DNA of 54,495 nucleotides from assembly GCA_963575745.1 (NCBI GenBank), contig CAUYUJ010006319.1, positions 1-54,495 of the forward strand. Reading direction: 5' to 3'. The position numbers were made by a program, and so were the translations under genes. The notes beneath the pieces were generated by a model. It worked only from the letters and a program-made list of their open reading frames with translations, did no database searches and was not told the DNA's origin. The stretch comes from Prorocentrum cordatum (taxonomy: Eukaryota > Sar > Dinophyceae > Prorocentrales > Prorocentraceae). Below, piece after piece: positions 1 through 8,452 of the stretch (position 1 is its first letter; each line of letters begins with the position of its first letter).

Positions 1-56
1 CCACCCTCCCCGGGACCCCCCCCCCCACCCCCCCTCGGGACCCCCCCCGCCCCCCT

Positions 57-245
57 GGGGAAGGGATCGAAGGGAAGGGGCTTCCCTTCGACTCGATTAC
101 GACACTGCTAGATTTTTCTCTCGCCCACGAGCTTGAGAAGGAAGCTGCAGGGAAAGGGGACGACGAAGGCGACGACCGACGGAGACGACGACTCGAACAG
201 CCAAGCCCCTCGCACACGCCGACGGGGTCGGCGGATTTGTGTGTC
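57..245 (+). repeat. Dispersed repeat R1, copy 1
   Basis: About 185 bp that match 8267-8452 in order over almost the whole length, by eye roughly four bases in five. Shared landmarks are the GGGAAGGGGCTTCCCTTCG hairpin, GATTACGACA, GACGGAGACGACGACTCGA and CACACGCCGAC-GGGTCGGCGGATTT. The other copy forms the 3' end of an intron. This copy also ends in a pyrimidine-rich stretch closing with CCCAG, so it could be an intron 3' end too, but no coding exon is recognised after it. Confidence 0.8.
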
Positions 246-272
246 CCAGGGCCCGGCCAAGGGCTCCCTCGA

Positions 273-418
273 GGGCGCGAAGTTATTCGCGCTTCGCGCT
301 TCGCGGTCCTCGTTCCTTCTCCCCCTCCTCCTCGTCCTCCTATTCTCCCTTTGGGAGGGCGGCGCGAGAGCGCGAAGTTATTCGCGCTTCGCGCAGCGCG
401 AAGCGCGAAGCGCGAAGC
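273..418. repeat. CGCGAAG/CTTCGCG palindromic repeats
   Basis: GCGCGAAGTTATTCGCGCTT occurs at about 275 and again at about 370. Each copy is self-complementary (GCGCGAAG against CTTCGCGC), and the second is extended by further GCGCGAAG units. The stretch would fold into strong hairpins. Confidence 0.7.
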
Positions 419-420
419 CC

Positions 421-1800
421 TTGCTTCAGATCCATCCACCGACTCGAACCGAGGCGCTCCACCGGCACTCGGTCGGCGGGACTCCTCCCGGGTGCTGGCG
501 GAAGCCTCCTGCTCGGCCACGCCGGGACCGCAGCAGGCCGTGCTTTTTGGCCCGGCGGACGAGGCGGAGGTGGGAAGGACGGCTCGAAGAAAGGCTGCAC
601 TGTCAGAAATGTTCGGAGGTCCGTGCAGATGCATCGGATCGGCGCTGGACCTCCCTTGGCGGTACCTCCGGCACAGCTCTTGGCGCGCTCCGCGCGCTGG
701 GGAGTGAAACCCAGCGCCGGTCAACGAAATCCACGACGTTCTCCGAAGGTACAGGTATTTGCCGTTTCTACTCCTTCTTCTCATGACGACGACGAGGACG
801 AGGATCGCGAGGAAAGCTTGTAAGGCCCACTCGCGAGCTGGCGATGCAGACCGCAAAGTTCTGCAGGCGTCTGGTGGACGGGGGCCTGGGGCAGGAGGGA
901 TTTCGCGCTCGCGGAAGCCGGGGGCATCGAGGAGGAAGAGACAAGACAAGACGAGACGAGACGAGACAAGACAAAGCAAGAGGATCGCGTCAGAGCGACA
1001 GTTTTTCGTATAGAAACGATCGAAAGACTCAGCGCGCTGTTTCGGCAGCTGGGACCTACTCGAGGTCACAGATGGCCCGTTGTGCACGACTCGCACGGCA
1101 GAAGAAGGAGAAGGAGGAGGAGCAGGAGTGAGACGCACACTCCGATTCAGAGACCGCCGCTATCGTGTTTGCCGTCTACTTTGCTATGGGGGGAATGATC
1201 ATTGAACTTGTCGCCTCGGGTACGCTCGAGGAGTGGGCACGCACTCCGACTGCAACCACAGGGAAGCAGAGCTAACCTGCATCGGCTTCGACAATCCACC
1301 CCGTCCCCCTCCTCCCGCGTCCCCGCCTCCCTGCCTACGTCCCGCCTCCCATCCCTCCTCATCCTTCGGAGGGCTGCAGTGGGGGCGAGTGGCACAGAGA
1401 GGAGGGAGCATTAGGCAGCACGCGCAATCGCTTTCAGGCACCGCTGGGCGACCAGGCGACGGAGCCCCAGTTCGCGTGTAATGCCCCCCCCTTGCGACCT
1501 CTCTCCCTTCCCCCGCCCCGCGGCCGCCCCATCCCCCCTTCTTGCTCGCTCTTGCCGCCAGACAATTAGCGATGTCGTCACCGGCTTGCCAGAGCGCGCG
1601 TGCGGACTGCCTCTGCCGCGCTGCGACGTACAAAAAATTAATGCCCCCCTGCCCCGTTGGGACGCTTGGGATGGCCACGGCGTGCCTTGCTGGTCCGCTT
1701 TGGCTGCGGTATTGTAGGTTCACGTCGTGTCGACTGGCGACTCGGCGAGGCTGAGGCCGCCAGCGCCGCCCTGGAAGACATACACAATCTGAGCCGGCTT
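421..1800. other. No gene recognised
   Basis: GC-rich sequence. Reading frames are open here only because stop codons are rare in such composition, and none resembles a protein family. It holds a short (GACGA/GACAA)n microsatellite at about 938-976 and, near 640, the phrase CGGATCGGCGCTGGACC, which recurs in the inverted repeat at 3436-3523. Confidence 0.6.
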
Positions 1801-2290
1801 CCCCCTCCTCTCCTCTCCTCCTCCTCTTCCTCCTCCTCATCCTCCTCCTCCTCCTCCTCCTCCTCCTCCTTCGCCATCCTCCTCCTCCTCCTCCTCCTCC
1901 TCCTCCTCCTCCTCCTCCTCTCCTCCTCCTCCTCCTCCTCCTCCTCCTCCTCCTCCTCCTCCTCTGCCTCCGCCTCCTCCTCCTCCTCCTCCTCCTCCTC
2001 CTCCCCTTCTCCTTCGCCATCCTCCTCGCTCCTCCTCCTCCTCCTCCTCCTCCTCCTCCCTCCTCCTCCTCTCCTCCTCCTCCTCCTCCTCCTCCTCCTC
2101 CTCCTCCTCCTCCTCTCCTCCTCCTATCCTCATCCTCATCCTCAATCCTCCTCCTCCCCTCCTCCTCCTCCTCCTCCTCCTCCTCCTCCTCCTCCTCCTC
2201 CTCCCCTCCTCCTCCTCCTCTCCTCCTCCTCCTCCTCCTCCTCCTCCTCCTCCTCTTTCTCTCTTCCCCTCCTCTCCTCTCCTCCCTCCG
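1801..2290. repeat. (TCC)n polypyrimidine tract
   Basis: Nearly 500 bp of TCC trinucleotides with occasional CT, CAT or CTT interruptions. It generates spurious Ser, Pro or Leu frames on the plus strand and Glu, Gly or Arg frames on the minus strand. Confidence 0.97.
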
Positions 2291-3275
2291 CGGCCGCCTC
2301 TCCTTCGGAGCCACCTGCATAGGTACAGTTCGCTACCGCGCCTCCCGCTGTAGCTTTGATCCAGGACGAGCAGTACTGCCCCCCCCTTGGGCCACCCACC
2401 CTTGCTGCAACCTCCAGCTGATTCACAAAATCCACCTCCACTTGCCACGCCCCTTCGCTGTCCGCCTCCCTCCCTTCCTGCCGTTGCTCGGGCGCCACCT
2501 CTTCCTCCTGTGCACACAACTCCCCTTTCTCCGACTGCGCATGCCACGAAGTGGTCTTTCTGTGGGAGTCGAGGGTCGGCTCTGTCACGCGTCCGCGGAT
2601 AGTACTGAAAAATCAGCACCACGGGAAGGAAGGGGAGGGAGGGAAAAGGCGTCAGATGAGGCGCGAGCGCGCCTAGCGTGGCTCCCTCCCTCTCCCTCCC
2701 TCCCTCCCTCCCTCCCTCCTCTTTCCCCCCTCTGCCCTCCCTCCCGCCCCTCCCTTCTGGCCAAGCCTCGGTGCGGTGGTGAAGGGACGCGGGCGCCCTG
2801 TCGCCGTCTCGTCGCCGGCCACCTCAAGCCCACCCCGCCCCTCCTTGAGCCTCTCGCTGGCGGACGTCCCCCTCTCCGTGCGCGGAAGGCGCGCTCGCCC
2901 CCCTGCCCGGCAGGTGCTGGAGCGAGAGGCGAGGGAGAGGGCAGAGGCGGGGAGGGGCCACGGCGCTCCGCCCCCGCGCCGGCCGCGGCATGCCTCGGCG
3001 AGTGTGCCGGGCGGCCGCAGGCCGCTGAGTTGGGCGGAGCTGGCTCCGCGCCCCGCCTGTCGACAGCACGTCGGCGCGGCCCTCTGCCAGGGTGGCCGTC
3101 CTGGTGCGGGCCCAGCGGCGCCCCCGGGTCGCCGGAGAGCGCGCGGCAGCGACGGCCTGCGCGCTCGGGCCTGGGCCCGGGCCGCCCGCGCCCCCCCCCC
3201 CCCCGGAGCCGCGCCCCGAAGGCCACTCCTGCCTGTGGTCACTCATTGCGTGTGGCTCCTCCTCCGTCCCACTTC
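2291..3275. other. No gene recognised; GC-rich
   Basis: It holds a (CCCT)n run at about 2683-2730 and otherwise GC-rich sequence. Frames are open on both strands, but all are proline/arginine/alanine-biased and without a recognisable domain. Confidence 0.6.
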
Positions 3276-3375
3276 CCTCCTCCTCTTCCTCCTCCTCCTC
3301 CTCCTCCTCCTCCTCCTCCTCCTCCTCCTCCTCCTCCTCCTCCTCCTCCTCCTCCTCCTCCTCCTCCTCCTCCTC
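3276..3375. repeat. (TCC)n tract
   Basis: About 100 bp of almost perfect TCC units. Confidence 0.97.
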
Positions 3376-3435
3376 CCCCTCCGCCACGGCCCCGGGGAGC
3401 TTGGTGGAACCAACGATGGCATAAGCACCGAAACT

Positions 3436-3523
3436 TTGGGGTCCGCGCGGACTTCTCGGATCGGCGCTGGACCCCCCCATCCCCGGCGGCAGCGCCGATC
3501 CGAGATGCCCGCGCGGACCTCTG
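3436..3523. repeat. Inverted repeat, arms about 30 bp
   Basis: The left arm GGTCCGCGCGG-acttCTCGGATCGGCGCTG pairs with the right arm CAGCGCCGATCCGAG-atgcCCGCGCGGACC across a spacer of about 20 bp. Similar half-arms occur near 640 and 11220 (GATCCGCG-TGGACCTC), so this is a dispersed foldback sequence. Confidence 0.85.
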
Positions 3524-3765
3524 GAAGTTGATGTTGATGTCACTGTTTGTTCTCCTGCAGTCGAAACCGATGATCAGGAGAGGGAACCTTCCCGCGGGGA
3601 CCCTTGCATCCTGGCCTCTCCGGGCTTTCCTTAACCGGACCCCCTTCGATGGCCCGCCGCGCTCGAAAAAGCTTCAGCACGGTCGCCCAAGGGGCTTGCA
3701 TCCTTATCGCGCATCTTAACTCTCAGATTTCACTGTAATCCCTCCTCTCCCTCCCCAGACCCCCA

Positions 3766-3936
3766 ACGTTGTGACTTTTTCACAACGTCGACCCCAGGAG
3801 GTCTGCACCCCTTCCCCGGGACGGGTGTTTCATCCCGAATCGTTTTTTGACGGTCCCGAGGCCCGGCAGGGGCCCCCAGAGGCGGAAAATGGCGAAAAAC
3901 CTCCTTGCGTGATTTTTTCACGACGCGAGGGGGTCC
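3766..3936 (+). repeat. Long inverted repeat, left arm
   Basis: About 170 bp matching the reverse complement of 5157-5330. Shared blocks in order are a short palindrome around TTTTTCA, GACCCC-AG-AGGTC, CATCCCGA-TCGTTTTTTGACG, GTCCCGAGGCCCGG, AGAGGC-GAAAAT-GCGAAA and GTGATTTTTTCACGAC. The arms bracket 1.2 kb of other repeats. A weaker relative appears at about 10923-11000. Confidence 0.8.
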
Positions 3937-4093
3937 GGGTCCCCCGCCGCGGCCGCGCGCGTAGGCCCCAAGATGGGACCTGGCACCCCGCCGCCGGGGA
4001 GCCCCTCCGGGCGGCAGCCCTGGGGGGGTTGGGGGGCTCCCTCCGCCGCGCTCGCCCAGGAAGCCGCCGTGTCCAGGCGCGGCGGGGGCCTCG

Positions 4094-4256
4094 GGCTCGG
4101 CCTCGCCGAGGCCTCCCCCCCTCGGGGGCGGCCCGCCCCGAGGGGGGTGATGGCCACGGGGGGGGTGAACATCGGGCTCGACCTCGCCGAGGCCTCCCCC
4201 CACTCGGGGGCGGCCCGCCCCGAGGGGGGTGATGGCCACGGGGGGGGGGGGAACAT
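4094..4256 (+). repeat. Tandem duplication, unit about 78 bp
   Basis: Two adjacent units share GCCTCGCCGAGGCCTCCCCC, GGGGCGGCCCGCCCCGAGG, GGTGATGGCCACGG and GAACATCG. Confidence 0.85.
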
Positions 4257-4282
4257 CGTGCCAGGGTGTCTCCCATCTGGAC

Positions 4283-4476
4283 GCCCGAGATGGGCACGGA
4301 AAGAATGGGTACGATGCCCAACAGCAGTTCCTGTTCATTCTGAACGGGATTCGCTGTCCACGCCGCCGCGGCCTGTGTCCATTCGAGACAGAAGGCCGCC
4401 TGCCCAACAGCGGCCGCCGTTGGTTTGGGACAACATTTGTTGTTGGGCATGGTACCCATTCTTTCGGTACCCATTT
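4283..4476. mobile_element. MITE-like element, copy 1
   Basis: The ends are inverted repeats: CGGAAAGAATGGGTACGATG-CCCAACA on the left and TGTTGGGCAT-GGTACCCATTCTTTCGG on the right. The interior (ATTCTGAAC-GGATTCGCTG, CATTCGAGACAGAAG, GCCCAACAGCGGCCGC) recurs at 11086-11187. There is no coding capacity. It fits a short non-autonomous DNA element, but I cannot define a target-site duplication. Confidence 0.65.
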
Positions 4477-4492
4477 CGGGTGTCCAAATCCC

Positions 4493-4750
4493 AGATCTCC
4501 TGGCCCCCTCTTTCTCTTTCCAGGGCGTCCCTCGCCTCCCCCCCATCGTGCCAGGGTGTCTCCCAGATCTCCTGGCCCCCTCCTCCTCTTTCCAAGGCGT
4601 CCCTCGCCTCCCCCCCATCGTGCCAGGGTGTCTCCCAGATCTCCTGGCCCCCTCCTTCTCTCTCCAGGGTGTCCCTCGCCTCCCCCCCCCCGTATCTCCT
4701 GGCCCCCTCTTTCCCTTTCCAGGGCGTCCCTCGCCTCCCCCCCCCCCCCC
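4493..4750 (+). repeat. 72-bp minisatellite, about 3.7 units
   Basis: Units begin AGATCTCCTGGCCCCCTC at 4493, 4565 and 4637, with a shortened unit from about 4693. Each carries CCAGGG-GTCCCTCGCCTC and most end CATCGTGCCAGGGTGTCTCC. The end phrase also occurs alone at about 4257. Confidence 0.9.
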
Positions 4751-4917
4751 CCGTCCGCGCCCTCGGCTATAGGGCCACGATCTTTGCGAGCCTCCCTCGC
4801 GGACGCCCCCCTCTCTCGGGGCGCCCTCGGCGCCCCGTGCCCCGTGGCGGTGCCCTCGGGTCGGGCCTGTGGCGAGGAGGCCCTGTCGGTCGGTGTGCGT
4901 TGCCACTGGTCCTGCGA

Positions 4918-5060
4918 CTCCTCCTCCTCCTCCCCTCCTCCTCCTCCTCCTCCTCCTCCTCCCCCTCCTCCTCCCCCTCCTCCTCCCCCTCCTCCTCCTC
5001 CTCCTCCTCCTCCTCCTCCTCCTCCTCCTCCTCCTCCTCCTCCTCCTCCTCCTCCTCCCC
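4918..5060. repeat. (TCC)n tract
   Basis: About 140 bp of TCC units with a few CCCC interruptions. Confidence 0.97.
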
Positions 5061-5156
5061 GTCGCCCCCATGCCGGCCGGCCCTGCCGCGAGGTGTGGGC
5101 CTGTGGTTCCCATCCACATCTCGGGCGCCTCCCAGTCCATTTGCGGGAGCTCAGAC

Positions 5157-5330
5157 CTCCTCGAGTCGTGAAAAAATCACGACGGGAGGTGTTTCGCTAT
5201 TTTCAGCCTCTGAGGGCCCTCACCGGGCCTCGGGACCGTCAAAAAACGACTCGGGATGAAAAACCGGTCCTGGGGAATGGGTGTGGACCTCTGGGGGTCG
5301 CGTCATGAAAAAATCATGACGTCGGGGGTC
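5157..5330 (-). repeat. Long inverted repeat, right arm
   Basis: Reverse-complement partner of 3766-3936. It contains two small palindromes, CGTGAAAAAATCACG and GTCATGAAAAAATCATGAC. Both arms with their 1.2-kb interior could fold into a long hairpin. Confidence 0.8.
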
Positions 5331-6615
5331 TGGGTTTCGGGCGCCTCCCAGTCCATTTGCGGGAGTGTGGGGGTGAGAGCATCCCCCACGCCGCTCAACT
5401 TGTTGGCAGGATCAGGGATGAACCCTTTTCCCTGCCAGCCTCCGGCCCATTCTCCCCGGTGGGGGCCTGACATCTCCTCTGGAGGTGAGGTGGCATGTAG
5501 CAGCCAAAAACATGATAAGAAAACACCTTGCCGAACCGACTGGCGCAATGCCTTCTCCTTCGGTCCGAGAGGGCCTCGCGGCCCCAACTCCTGCGGGCCC
5601 CTGCGCCCTGCGGGGGACTGGCCCCAGGTCGTCTCTGCCGAGGGGCGCTTGGATAAAGGGGGTTCGCCCTCCCGCCCTCCCGTAGATGGACAAAAGAGTG
5701 GAACCCTTGACACCGCGCTCCCCCCTCCCCCCATTTCAAAGTTGGCCCCAAGCAGCCAGCAGCACAGGCGTGAGAGGACAAGAAAAGTGGAACCCCAAGG
5801 GCTTCCGGGAGGCCGAAGCCACCTTTGAAATTGGGGGAAGGGGGTTGGGCGAACGCGGGGTCGAAGACGAAGAGCTTCCACTTTGTTGTCCCCTTGACGC
5901 CCCTCCCTCCCTCCCTCCCTCCCACCATTGAGGCCCGACGTTGCGACAAAAATAGAGCACTGCGGAAAAGCACGACGGGAGCCCCAGACCGGATCTTCCT
6001 CCTGCATGTTTCGAGCCCGATAGATATGTGAGGGCCCCGGGGCCCGAAATTTGGCGAAAGCACCCAGTGCGAGAAGATAGCAACACGTCCGGATCTCGGG
6101 CTCCCTCTGTTCCTCAGGAGTTGGCCCCCCTGCTTCCCGCTCCCGCTGCTCTCCACCGGGGGCGCTGCCGACGGGGCCGCGACACACAGGGGGGGGCGGA
6201 CGCGCGCGGCTCCAGGCCCGCTCCCGCGCGCGAGCCCCGGGCGGCCGCGGGCACGAGGCCGCAGGAAGCCGGCGTCCGTGGCCGTGGTGGCTCGAGCCGT
6301 CCCTGGCCCGAGCGCGCCTCCGCCTCCGCGCGGCCTCGCCCGCGCCCCGGGCCCGCCCATGGCGCCCCCGCGCCCTCGCCGCCGGCGTGGCCGCCGCGGG
6401 GCGCCCTGGCGCGCCTGCCTGCTGCTGGGCGCCGCGTGCCGCGCGCTGTGGCGCGGCCCGGGCGGCGTGCCGGCGCGCTCTGCGCGGGCCTCGTCGGCCG
6501 GGCGCCCGCGGGCCGCGGCGGTCGCGCGCGGGCGGGCGCCGGCCGGGCGGCGGCGCCCGGCGGCGGCGGGCGGCGGCCGCCGAGGGAGGGGGGCGAGCAG
6601 CGGCACGCCGACTAC
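5331..6615. other. No gene recognised upstream of the helicase exon
   Basis: Open frames exist on both strands but show no protein-family signal. From about 6160 the sequence becomes extremely GC-rich and leads into the helicase gene. It may hold that gene's promoter, 5' UTR or an N-terminal targeting region, but nothing in it decides between these. Confidence 0.5.
5718..5851. repeat. Foldback repeat, CAAAG(T/G)TGGC family, copy 1
   Basis: CCCTCCCCCCATTTCAAAGT-TGGCC at the left pairs with CCACCTTTGAAATTGGGGGA-AGGGGG at the right. A second foldback of the same family lies at 17446-17562, and a single arm at about 13165-13200. Confidence 0.65.
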
Positions 6616-7447
6616 ATGGCGGGCATCCGCGAGCTCGCCGTGGAGGCGCTGCGGTGGCCGCACCTGGCGCCCTGGCAGCGCCTCGAGTGGGCGGCGGCGC
6701 TGCGGTACGACGCCGTGCCAGTGAAGGAGCTGCCGCCCTGGTGGCTGGCTCCGAGGAGCCTGACGCGCAGGGACATCGGCGTGGACCTGGTGAGCCTGGA
6801 CGGGGAGCGGGCGGTGCAGTGCAAGTGCTGCAACGGCACCGTGCAGACGAAGGACGTCACCCACTTCATATGCACGGCGCAGAACGTGTTCAGGGCGTCC
6901 GAGATCATCCTGGCGACGTCCGAGACCTCCCGCCTGACCAGCGGCGCAGCAATGGTCGTTGAGTCTGTTGGCGTGAGGCACGACGTTTTGCCGAGCACTG
7001 TCATCGATGAGCTACTGTCCAGCACTGCAGCAGCGCTCCCACCGCCTCAGCGGGACTGCCTAGCGGCTGCCCCGCTCAGACCATGTCAGCGAGATTGCAT
7101 CCGTGCCTGCAGGGCTGGAGCCCGCATCATCGAGATGGCATGCGGCACGGGCAAGACGCTTGTGATGCGAAGACTGGCCGATACTGCTTCAGGCCGCGTC
7201 CTGGTGTCGGTCCCGTCCCTCGCTCTGCTCTGGCAGCATATTGCGACATTTCCTGAATTCTGCCCCGTTGGGACCAGGTATAACACGAAGATCGCGTGGG
7301 ATGCGCCAGGATACATTAGTGTGACCGACTCTGTGCACCTCCTGGGAAACATCCACTTTTCTGATATATTTGTCGACGAGGCTCATCATCCTTTGCCGCC
7401 GATGTTCCCGAAGGGCGACAATACATATTGCGAAGGCCTTCTGGCCG
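6616..7447 (+). CDS. Nuclease-like plus SF2 helicase gene, exon 1
   Basis: The first coding exon I can support encodes about 277 residues from ATG 6616. The frame is open further upstream without an obvious ATG, so the true N-terminus may be longer. Residues 55-70 (GVDLV, then AVQCK; Asp57, Gln68, Lys70) resemble the D...(E/Q)xK core of PD-(D/E)XK, Mrr-like endonucleases. MACGTGKT with Lys180 is a Walker A motif and VDEAHH (Asp254) is motif II of an SF2 DEAH-type helicase. The exon ends at 7447 before a GT. Joining to 8453 restores the frame inside the motif III position (LAATH where SAT is usual). Known relatives are SF2 helicases with HA repeats, which in bacteria are often linked to restriction-type nucleases. 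The substrate is not known from sequence. Confidence 0.8.
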
Positions 7448-7539
7448 GTGCCGCTGACCCAGAAGGGGGACGTCGACGACGACGGCGGCGGTGGCGGCAG
7501 CGACGACGACAACGCTAACGTGGGCCCGAGTCATCTGGG

Positions 7540-8226
7540 ATGCTTCTCGGGTTCTCTTGGGAAGGATCTCGGGGGTCTATGGGGAGGAATTTTGGGGTCT
7601 CTTGGGAGCCTATTGGCAGCCTCTTGGGGGCCTTTTCGGGCGTCCTGGGGGCATCTTGTGGGCTTCTTGGGGCCTCTTGGGAACCTCTCAGGGCCTCCTG
7701 GGAGCTTCTCGGGGCCGAGGGCCCGAAATGTCCGTTCGGGTTCCTCGTCAAGGCACGCTCTTGGAACCTTCTTGGGGGCCACTTGGGCCGTCTTGGGGGC
7801 GTTTGGGGCTGTCTTGGGGGTTCTCTTGTGATGTTTCGGAGCGCTCTTGGAAGCTTCTTGGGCCGTCTCGGGGCGATCTTGAGGCCCCCTTTGGCCGTCT
7901 TGGAGCGGCGGGAAGCGGACAAGGCGAGAACGCCGAAATGTGTCAAAAACCTAAGGAAAATTAATGATGTTTGCCTCTTGGGGCCTTCTCGGGAGTGCCT
8001 TAGGAGGCCTCCCGGGGCGTCTTGGAGGTCTCCTGGGCGGTCTGGGAGCGTGAAGGCGTTTTGGACCGATCGCTTGGTGATTGGGGGCCCTCTGGGACCG
8101 TCTCGGGGGCCTCTTGGGGCACTCTTGGCTTGTTTTAGTACTTTCTGCAGCCCCGCGACCCAGAGCCGTCTCGGAGGAGTCTCTTGGGGCACTCTCGGCT
8201 TGTTTTGGTACTTTTTGCAGCCCCGC
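7540..8226 (+). repeat. CTTGGGG-rich degenerate array, copy 1
   Basis: Short units around GGGGCCTCTTGGG and GGNNTCTTGGG repeat throughout. At about 7929-7975 the array is split by a core (CGAGAACGCCGAAATGTGTC-AAAAACC-TAAGGAAAATTAATGATG) that is related to cores at 16962, 17203 and 52400, each also beside a CTTGGGG array. The phrase GGCACTCT-GGCTTGTTTT-GTACTTT-TGCAGCCCCGCGACC occurs twice at about 8118-8228. Confidence 0.85.
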
Positions 8227-8266
8227 GACCACCAGGGGGGGGGCGCGTATCTGACCACACCCGACA

Positions 8267-8452
8267 GGGGAGGGATCAAAGGGAAGGGGCTTCCCTTCGG
8301 TTCGATTACGACATTGCGAGATGTTCTTTCGCTGACAGGCTTGAGGAGGGCGCAGGGAAAGGGGGCGACACAGACGACGACTGACGGAGACGACGACTCG
8401 AGCAGACAAACCCGCTCGCACACGCCGACAGGGTCGGCGGATTTTTTCTCAG
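8267..8452 (+). repeat. Dispersed repeat R1, copy 2, at the intron 3' end
   Basis: Homologous to 57-245. Its last bases, GGATTTTTTCTCAG, are the polypyrimidine tract and acceptor of the intron, so the repeat supplies the splice site. This is the arrangement expected of an introner-type element or of a repeat that has captured an intron end. Confidence 0.8.

Larger units (their letters stand above)
7448..8452 (+). other. Intron of the helicase gene (GT-AG)
   Basis: It starts GTGCCG after G7447 and ends TTTTTTCTCAG at 8452. Splicing joins G7447 to CA at 8453-8454, making GCA, and keeps the helicase frame from exon 1 into ACG-CAT-AAG. The intron is built almost wholly from repeats: a CTTGGGG array followed by repeat R1, whose end is the splice acceptor. 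The frame happens to stay open through much of the intron, so an uncritical ORF call would wrongly include it. Confidence 0.8.

Noticed and set aside
5303-6981. Long minus-strand frames opposite the helicase exon
   Set aside because: They are shadows of the GC-rich plus-strand coding and repeat DNA, without any domain.
7540-8452. Treating the open frame through the intron as coding
   Set aside because: The residues are Gly/Leu/Ser repeat products, helicase motif III is only formed when 7448-8452 is removed, and GT-AG ends are present.
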